From Symbiodinium natans (taxonomy: Eukaryota > Sar > Dinophyceae > Suessiales > Symbiodiniaceae): DNA of 64,000 bases. The notes beneath the pieces were generated by a model. The model was not told the origin of the DNA. It did not search any database and saw only the letters and a program-made list of their open reading frames with translations. Location: positions 108,501 to 172,500 of the forward strand of contig CAJNDS010000172.1 of NCBI GenBank assembly GCA_905221605.1, written 5' to 3'. A program made the position numbers and the translations under genes. Within the stretch, counting starts at the first letter, position 1. Every line of letters starts with the position of its first letter. Shown one piece after another: positions 57,041-64,000 of the stretch.

Positions 57041-57162
57041 GGGTTTAGGGTTTAGGGTATAGGGTATAGGGTTTAGGGTTTAGGGTTTAGGGTTTAGGGT
57101 TTAGGGTTTAGGGTTTAGGGTTTAGGGTTTAGGGTTTAGGGTTTAGGGTTTAGGGTTTAGGG
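57041..57162 (+). repeat. Near-perfect TTTAGGG array
   Basis: About 17 heptamers, with TATAGGG variants only near the left edge. This is the purest telomere-type tract in the window. Confidence 0.97.
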
Positions 57163-57513
57163 CGCGGACCATTGGGGTGGGGGATACCTGGGGGAAGGGA
57201 ACGCGCAGCGCACTAAAACCTAAACCCTAACCCCGAAACCTTAAACCCTAAACCCTAAAACCCTAAACCTAAAACCCGAAAATCAACCCACAACCACAGG
57301 GGGTCCACCAGGGCGCAACCATATATGGGGAGCATATTCGGTAGGGTGTTGTTGCCAATATCCCCAATTGGACACGCAATACTAACATACACTCATCAAT
57401 ATTCGGAAAGGACCCTGTACACACACGCACACACTAATAACAGCAATGCATGCACCCTACTTCATATAGGCTGCAGGCGTATATTCTAGGGGGATTGTGG
57501 GTGTAGGTTGGGG

Positions 57514-57603
57514 TGTTCCCCCTTTTTCTAACAGTCCTTAATAGGGACTATCATCGGGGGATTGTAGAACCCCTATTAAGGACTGTTAGTATGAGGGGGA
57601 ACA
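57514..57603. mobile_element. Foldback (MITE-like) module 2
   Basis: Arms 57514-57546 and 57571-57603 match at 30 of 33 positions, with a 24-bp loop. The ends are TGTTCCCCC. Confidence 0.75.
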
Positions 57604-57731
57604 TCCCAAGCTATAGGAGTTGGGGTTCAGAGCGCTTGTTGTGAAAGCAATCCTTCAGAGCCGGCGAGTGGATTTGGGCTTTGGGTTCCGGGGGCTTCCA
57701 GGGCCTTTGGGCTTTGAAAGGCCCCCTGGTT

Positions 57732-57817
57732 CTTAGTAGAAAATGAGGGAATTAGGGCCCGATATATACCCTTGAAGGGATTCTTTAGGGTACCTCATTC
57801 CCTCATTCCCTACTAAG
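57732..57817. mobile_element. Foldback (MITE-like) module 3
   Basis: Arms 57732-57757 and 57792-57817 match at 22 of 26 positions. The ends are CTTAGTAG. Confidence 0.65.
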
Positions 57818-58317
57818 GTTCAGCCAGAAGGTCCTTGGTTGGGTGTGTTGAGAGCCTCCCCTCGTCCAGTAATCTTGTACGGTTCGCAATGACGCAGCCC
57901 CCACCCAGACCTAACCCTTAAGCCTTAAGCCCTTAACCCCCCAATCCCCATGCGCCACCTCCAGAATCTGCCACTCAAAGCCCTTTGCACACTAGTTTCT
58001 CCCGGTGCTTGGAATGCCTTGCGAGTGACCGTGCTCCATAAACCTAAGCCCTGAACAGATTGAGTGGGACTGCCCCCCACGCAAAAATCTCTGGATTCGG
58101 AAGCTCCCCCTGAGGCGCCGTCCACGGAACCGTAGATCCGAAGCTTCACCCCGAAACAAAACCTAAACTCAACTACTGTAATCCTAAAGCCAAAGCCGCC
58201 CCTGAAGTTTGAAACTTTGGCTTGCCATGCCTTCTACTCTTGCTCAGGCGGCGCTGATGGAGCTAAGCAGGAGGAGGGACGAAAGGGAGCACGCGCCCGG
58301 TCGTAGTGCATAGCGGC

Positions 58318-58563
58318 TCAGGGTTCAGGGCTAGATAGGCAGGGAGTAGTCTTGAAAGCATCACGGGGATCAGAATAGTTAGGCATGACGGTATATTCCA
58401 TACTTGAAGGAGGGAAATGCTCTTTAATATAAGGCCGGTGAGCTTCTTCAACAGCAGCAAGGGCCCAAGCATGATTTTCGGAACATTGCTTGCAAGAGTG
58501 TATGAGGCTGCTCTTGGTGCGGACTGCCAGAAACTCCAAAAACTTACCGCAAGCCCTAGCCAT
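58318..58563 (-). CDS. Minus-strand ORF, unrecognised
   Basis: 81 codons from an ATG at 58563. Composition is ordinary for a protein (FLEFLAVRTKSSLIHSCKQC, AWALAAVEEAHRPYIKEHF) and unlike the surrounding repeats. No family is recognised, and no splice context was established. It could be a transposon fragment or a chance ORF. Confidence 0.3.
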   Translation of the reverse strand: MARACGKFLEFLAVRTKSSLIHSCKQCSENHAWALAAVEEAHRPYIKEHFPPSSMEYTVMPNYSDPRDAFKTTPCLSSPEP

Positions 58564-58564
58564 C

Positions 58565-59370
58565 CTACACCCCTGAACCTAAACCCTGAACCCTAAACCC
58601 CGAACCCCTAGCCCCGAAGAATCCAAGGTTTAAACCCTTAAACCCTTAAACCCTTTGACCCTTGAACCCTCAAACCCTTAAACCCGTAAACCCTCAACCC
58701 CCTAAACCCTCAAACCCTTAAACCCTTAAACCCTCAAACCCCTAAACCCTCAAACCCTTCAACCCTTAAACCCTCAAACCCCTAAACCCTCAAACCCTTC
58801 AACCCTTAAACCCCTAAACCCCCCAAGCCGAAACCCTGCTTCGGGGGAGGACCATGGGCCGCGACGACTCAGACTCCGGGGTGCGACTTCTGAGTCGAGG
58901 GTTTGTAAGTTTAGGGTTTGGGGTTTAGGGTTTAGGGTTTGGGGTTTGGGGATTTGGGTTTTGGGGCTTCAGGTTTAGTGTTTTGGGTTTTGAGGGTTTC
59001 AGGGTTTAGCTTGGGGCTTCTTTTGTGTTTTTTTGTTTTCAGGGTTTTGGCTTGTTTCCGCTGAAGGCCTGGGGGTAGGGGTGAACCCTGCTAAGTGCTC
59101 AAAACCTTAGTCTGGCAAAGTCACGTTGAGGGTTTAGGGTCAGCTTTACAGTACAAGCTCCCTTAAACCTAAGGCCCTGTAAGCCTCCTTAAACCCCTTC
59201 AACCCCTTTAACCCCGTTAGCCTGAACCCGATTCACACCCAACACCCCCCCCTCCCCCCACTCCGCCCGCCCCCCCATATTGTCCAGATCATCCTCCCTA
59301 AGCCCTAAGCCCTAAGCCCTAAACCCTAAACCCCCTAAGCCCTAAACCCTAACCCCGGCCCCCGCCCTTT
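58565..59370. repeat. CCCTTAAA/CCCTCAAA and TTTAGGG clusters
   Basis: 58565-58835 is a C-strand array mixing CCCTTAAA, CCCTCAAA and CCCCTAAA. 58905-59030 is its G-strand counterpart. 59297-59355 is again C-strand. Confidence 0.85.
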
Positions 59371-59375
59371 TCCAG

Positions 59376-61033
59376 ATCATCCTCCTTGCGGTGGTTTTGT
59401 CCCTGGGCCTGGTCTTTCTGGCCGTCACAGTCTGGTTCGCCTCACCCTCGGCAGTTCTTACCTTAGACCCTAAACCCTAAGCCCTAAACCCGAAACCCTA
59501 AACCCTAAACTGCCTGGAGGCGGTTTCAGGGCCTTTCCTGGCAGTCCTAAGCCCCAAGCCCTCAGCCCTAAGCCCTAAAACCCTCAAACCGCCAGTCCCC
59601 AAACCCGAGTGCGTGCCCCAGAGACACTCTCAGCCCCTCACAGAACAAGGCTTCCAAGGCCTGTAGAGGGTTGAGGGTTCGGGTGCTTTGGGGTTCGGAG
59701 TTTAGGATTTGGAGTTCAGGGTCTAGTGTCTAGACCATCTAGACCTCAAAAAATGTTTAGGCTTTGGGTTTGCGGTACATGGACTCTTTGGGGCAAGGCT
59801 TGCGGTCTCAGGTTTGGGGTTTTGGGTTTGAGGGTTTAGGGGTTTAGGGGCTTAAGGCGGTAAACCCGGTACGGGCTTCAGGTTCTCCAGAGCTTGCGGG
59901 TTTGGGCCAAAGTCAGAGCACCCAAACCCTTGAGGTCGACAAGCCTCAACCCCAAGCCCTAAACCCCAAGCCCTAAACCCTAAACCCTAAACCCCAAACC
60001 CCAAACCCTAAACCCCAAACCCCAAACCGTAAACCTTAGCCCTAAACCCTAAAACCCCAGGCCCAGTGCTCCTCCTCCTCCTCCTCCTCCTCGTCCTTGT
60101 CACCCTCGAGCGCAAGCAAAGCGGCAAGGGCCAGCTCCTTAGAGACGCCCAGGGTTTAGGGGTTTAGGGGTTCATCGTGTGGGGTTTAGGGGTTTAGGAT
60201 TTAGGGTTGAGGGTTTAGGGTTTAGGGTTACGCCTACTCGGTATCCCCTTGGGATATTTGTATTTTCCCTTATTAGGTTCAACAGGATCATATTCAGGAA
60301 CATGTTTCAGAGAGGCTTCAGGGCCATCCTAGCCTGGAGTGGCCATTGGGGCGAAGCATTCTGCCCCAAAACTCTCATGCACAGAAAGCGCGTGCCCGAC
60401 GCCTGAGGTTTGGGCTTCGATACATCAGCGTCTTCAGTCAAGTATGGAGTTTTTTGGGTGTCGGGCTTGGGGTTTAGGATTTAGGATGATTCAGATGGCC
60501 GGGTCTGGGATGCTTCGAAAGCCACGAGCCACCGAAGCCCAGGACATTCCCTTCGTCCAGCCCCCGGCGGCGTTGCGCGAGGCTGCGCGACTGGTTTTTC
60601 ATTCAACTCATGCGGACTGTGTCGGACGGACCTTCATTATAGTGGCCCACACCTCCAAAACCAAGAGTGTGGCGGCAAGCATTTCGGGGGGTGTGTTGGG
60701 TTGGGTTGCCCCAGAGTTCTTGGCCCTTTTCGAAGCTTAAAGTTCCAAGGACTTGTGGGGATGTAGGTTTAGGGTTCAAGGGGCTCGGGAGACAGAGGGA
60801 ACGGTGAACATGGAGAACCGTTGTGGCTCTCCTTCGCCTTTAGCACCTTGAAGCACCCACAGCCGTTTAGGGTTTAGGGTTTAGGGTTTAGGGTTTGGGG
60901 TTTAGGGTTTAGGGTTTAGGGTTTAGGGCCTTCTGATTGACGATGCAAGACGGGTTTTGCGCAGAGGGTGCAAGTGCGAAGCGTGACATCCTGGCTGATT
61001 GTGCTCGTGCATCTGGAAGTTTACGAGAACAAG
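59376..61033 (+). CDS. Candidate exons of a membrane protein gene set in telomere-type DNA
   Basis: Three islands follow AG acceptors. 59376 to about 59460 reads IILLAVVLSLGLVFLAVTVW, a full membrane segment. 60067 to about 60150 reads a Leu/Val run then VTLERKQSGKGQLLRDA, like the end of a membrane segment plus a basic loop. 60965-61033 reads RVQVRSVTSWLIVLVHLEVY then ENKG. Between them lie CCCTAAA and TTTAGGG tracts that would be introns. The acceptor sequence TCCAGATCATCCTCC is duplicated at 59282-59296. Start, end and joining order are not established and no family is recognised. The 60277-60400 stretch (after TATTAG) may be another exon. Confidence 0.4.
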
Positions 61034-62348
61034 GGACCCCGAATATAGACCCCAAATAGCAGTATCCCCTTATCATAAGGACCCCAAGAAGGTACCCCCC
61101 CCCCCCCCCCCCAATATCGCAAACTCCCCATCATGCCTGGAGTGTCAACAGTTTTAATGGATTTTTAATGGAGTGCATCCTCATGGCTTGTTTTGAAGGA
61201 CTCCTATTGCTAGCCGAAGCCTAACATATGGGTCCCTTTATGAATATACTCTCATATCCCCCCAAAATCCTATTCTAATGATTAAGGCCCCGATATTACA
61301 CCCCAAAACCCCTGGACCAAAGGAAAACCTCTAAAGCCGTGAGCCCAGAAACGACACTTGGGGCTCCGGGCTTTGGCGTGTGGTTTACGGTGTCGACTAC
61401 TGTTCGAGCTTGTTTTAGGGTTTAGGGTTTAGGGGGTTATCTTCGTCCCGAGAAGGAGATGCAGGTACAGTACTTGCATACATCGCGGCGAGCGCTGTTG
61501 GTGCAGACTTGAGAGTTCTAGAGACCCCAAAAACCACACAAACAGAAGGATCCCACAAACACGGTGTTTCGGCATCCCCCTTTATCGGGCCCTTATACCC
61601 CCATAGTAAGATCCCTTATGTTTATGCGTTCTTTTTGGGGTCCCTAGTTCAGGCCTTCGAGCCGAAACCGCAACAAAAAGCTCCCGCCGCCAGGAAGCTC
61701 TGCCTGCAATCTGCCTGGGGCCCTGGTTTCGCCAGGGGGTGTATTTGGTACAGACTCGTCCTACACCTGAAAATGTTAAAGCCCTACACCCGACACCCTA
61801 AACCCGAAACCCTATACCCTAAACCATAAACCCTCCTCGCAACTTCTGGCCATGGAGCCCTGGAGGTCCTGATGCGTGAGACCGCACACCTTCCGAACCC
61901 TACACGGGGCTGCACCCCTAAACTCTAAACCCTAAACCCTAAACCCTAAACCTTAAACCCTAAACCCTAAACCCTATATTGGGCATATAGCAGCAGTCCT
62001 GAGGCATATAGTCTTCAAAAACCCGACAAGACCCTGCACCCTAAGGCTTGGAAACCCCGGGAATTTCCGGGTTTAGGCTGAACAACACCATCAACACCCC
62101 AAACCTTCAACGAAACCCCAAGCCCTTTCCCCTGAACCCTCAAACCCTGCACCTCGTCATGGCTTCCGCACCAGTGCATGCTGTGGCCGATACACGAGTG
62201 TACATTTCCGTATCACCGCGCAGACCTTTTCCCCCAAAACCCTAAACCCGAAACCGCACTTCCAGTTTCAGAAATTCGGAGGCATGAGTAGGGGCCACCT
62301 TCTAGTCGTTGGAGACCATGAGCCTGTAGTTACTTCGCCCGGGCTCTG
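61034..62348. repeat. Telomere-type clusters, C run and patches rich in CCCC
   Basis: A C run lies at about 61096-61112. CCCTAAA units lie at 61795-61835 and 61918-61975. The island at 61460-61510 may be an exon (QVQYLHTSRRALLV). Nothing else is supported. Confidence 0.55.
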
Positions 62349-63774
62349 ATGGCAGATCGCAGCCGCAGCCCGCGATCTCACAATGACGACTGCGGCCATG
62401 ACGAGAGGTGGGTGTCCCCCGAGGAGATCGAGCGCCTTAAGTGCCTGGGTTGTCTGCTTTTTGGGAACATTTGTGTAATTGCCCTTCTTTCCTAAGAAGG
62501 GAACCTACTCATCAACTATCTTCAAAGGGTTTTGAAGCACGACCCAGGTGCCCGATTTGCTGCTTGGTGGCCCGGGATGCATTGTCCCACGACTGCGGCT
62601 CATCCCTCTTCTGTGACATCTGCTGGACGCAGTGGATGACCAGGGACAACCGCTGCCCAAGCTGCAGGGAGGACTCATCTACTGTCGTCCCTTGGATGCC
62701 ATAGAAGGGACCACGAAAGCAACGGTCAGAATTGAGAATTCCTGTCACGTCTGACACGGAGTCCCTGGAGGCTTTAGGGTTTTAGGGATTCGGGATGTTT
62801 TAAGGGGACTGGGATGTGGGTTGAGGGATAGTTTGGGGTTTGGGGTCTGTGGTAGACCACCCGACATTCCGGACTCCACCGTCGTCCAGGTTCCCGCACA
62901 CTTCGAGCGCCGGGTGATCAAGAACCTTGGTTGCCGTTCAGGAACCCAAAAGTGTGCTGCCAAGAAATAGCCCTGCTAAGTTTATTAAAACAAACCCCCC
63001 AAAACCAGCCAAAACCCTAAACCCCTCAACCCCAAACCCCCAAGCCCCAAAAGCCCTGAAGCGCCAAAACCCATACCCTAAACCCCAAAACCCCTAAACC
63101 CCCAAGCCCCTCCAACCCCTGAACCCCTAAGCCCCGCAAGGAACCTCCAGTTGCACTGCCCAAAGGGCTGCGGGGCGACGATCGCCTTGGCGGACAAGGC
63201 CCCAGGGTTTAGGGGGTTTAGGAGTTTGAGGGATTTAGGGTTTAGGGTTTAGAGTTTAGAGTTTAGAGTTTAGGGTTTAGGGTTCAGGGTTTAGGGTTTA
63301 ATTAGGGTTTAGGGGAGTTTGAGGGGTTTAGGAGTTGAGAGGGTTTAAGGTTGAGGGGGTTAGGGGTCTAGGGTTTAGAGGGTTTAAAGGGGTTGAGGGT
63401 GATTAGGCGTGTCGGGTTAAGTTTAGGTTTTAAACCCGCGCGCTCTCAACCCGAAGCCTTTAACACTAATCCCCAAACCCCCGCAACCCTGTAGGCTCTA
63501 ATCCCCCAGCCAAAACAACCCTAAACCCCAAGCCCCTAAGCGCCAACCTCGAACTCCAAGCCTTAAACACCCCAAACCCAGAAGCCCCCAAGCCCCCAGA
63601 AGCCCCAAAAGCCACGAACCCCAAAAGCCCCAGAAGCCTTTAAACCAAGAAGGGCACCCGATTGCAGGCCTCCCACCTCCAGCAGTGCTCCCACCGGCAC
63701 GTCCTCTGCCCGAGCTGCGGCGCGCGCTGCAAGGCCATGGACTTGCCAGCGCACGAGGCGGTTTGGAGGGGTTA
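62349..63774 (+). CDS. RING finger plus TRAF-type zinc-finger protein (probable E3 ubiquitin ligase), 3' end beyond window or at 63774
   Basis: RING-TRAF proteins transfer ubiquitin or act as signalling adaptors. Exon 1 (62349-62407, M-A-D-R-S-R-S-P start) ends AG|GTGGGT. Exon 2 starts at 62548 after GACCCAG, and the split codon gives R then CPICCLVARDALSHDCGSSL, FCDICWTQW, RCPSCRE: a RING with paired C-x2-C ends and the usual CP.C finish, though the usual His is Ser in DCGSSLFC. Exon 3 (62890 to about 62925) gives VPAHFERRVIKNL, the linker typical after such RINGs. Exon 4 (about 63141-63198) gives LHCPKGCGATIALADK. Exon 5 starts at 63668 after ATTGCAG and gives ASHLQQCSHRHVLCPSCGAR, CKAMDLPAHE. 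Exons 4 and 5 together make one to two TRAF-type fingers. Some donors would be GA or GC. Introns are filled with CCCTAAA/TTTAGGG. If exon 2 or 5 is not spliced further, stops lie at 62704 and 63774. Confidence 0.7.
63000..63125 (-). repeat. CCCTAAA/CCCCAAA cluster inside the RING-TRAF gene
   Basis: Degenerate C-strand units between exons 3 and 4. Confidence 0.85.
63201..63430 (+). repeat. TTTAGGG cluster inside the RING-TRAF gene
   Basis: G-strand units with TTTAGAG variants between exons 4 and 5. Confidence 0.9.
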
Positions 63775-63780
63775 GGAGGG

Positions 63781-64000
63781 GCTTTGGGGCGGGGGGGTTT
63801 TGGGGGTTTTGGGGGTTTTGGGGGTTTTGGGGGTTTTGGGGTTTTGGGGTCTTGGGTTTTGGGGGTTTTGGGGGTTTTGGGGTTTTGGGGGGGTTTTGGG
63901 GTTTTGGGGTTTTGGGGTTTTGGAGTTTTGGGGTTTTGGGGTTTTGGGGTTTTGGGGTTTTGGGGTTTTGGGGTTTTTGGGGTTTTGGGGTTTTGGGGTT
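63781..64000 (+). repeat. GGGGGTTTT passing into a GGGGTTTT array
   Basis: 9-mers at the left change to 8-mers of GGGGTTTT that run to the window end. The true length is unknown. Confidence 0.97.

Noticed and set aside
57041-57162. Chromosome end (true telomere)
   Set aside because: The tract is only about 17 units and is followed by kilobases of unique and opposite-strand repeat sequence and genes.

Overview
The window reads as nuclear DNA of a dinoflagellate, most like a Symbiodiniaceae-type genome. The reasons are: pervasive TTTAGGG/CCCTAAA repeats in both orientations; coding signal cut into short GC-rich exons with many GC or GA 5' splice sites and AG|G acceptors; a degraded Ty1/copia pol of the dinoflagellate type; a tyrosine-recombinase (YR) element; and abundant drifting microsatellites. 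I see no rRNA, tRNA, CRISPR array or bacterial operon structure. All recognisable genes are on the + strand except one weak minus-strand ORF.

Layout. 1-2.65 kb holds three tandem GC-rich units of about 560 bp. 2.79-3.69 kb is a broken copia reverse transcriptase/RNase H tail. 3.89-8.63 kb is a decayed two-ORF unit: ORF1 carries a KptA/Tpt1-type RNA 2'-phosphotransferase domain, and ORF2 carries an endonuclease/exonuclease/phosphatase (EEP)-like domain with a basic tail. An 18-bp direct repeat lies on either side. 11.1-13.4 kb is a multi-exon gene with a Lys/Ala repeat and a ubiquitin-like exon. 14.4-23.1 kb is mostly non-genic: an AT-rich island with an 18-bp perfect hairpin, a 1-kb degenerate AT-rich satellite, a foldback minisatellite and drifting pentamer arrays, with one orphan ORF at 16.6-17.3 kb.

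24.3-25.1 kb and 49.3-50.2 kb are paralogous TIR-fold genes inside a DNA-level segmental duplication. The second copy has two extra introns. Each is bounded by a short direct repeat and each is absent from the first copy, which is the signature of recent intron gain by introner-type insertion. 28-37.5 kb contains scattered short exons that encode one related amphipathic helix, interrupted by a YR element at 32.2-34.2 kb. 37.9-41.9 kb holds two tandem genes with TrpF-like TIM-barrel motifs, one fused to ankyrin repeats and the other apparently containing a 26-nt intron. 45.9-47.0 kb is an orphan ORF with one frameshift.

51-64 kb is dominated by telomere-type heptamers and their derivatives (TTTAAGGG, GGGGTTTT, AAACCTGGTA) plus foldback modules. 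Short islands of ordinary coding composition sit between them: candidate exons of a membrane protein (59.4-61.0 kb) and, more securely, a RING plus TRAF-type zinc-finger gene (62.35-63.77 kb, running off the end). In this stretch the telomere-like sequence therefore appears to be intron and intergenic filler, not a chromosome end.

The genes do not form one pathway. Shared themes are mobile-element activity, recent intron creation, and possible NAD+-consuming folds (KptA and TIR). Functions come from motif reading only, with no database search.
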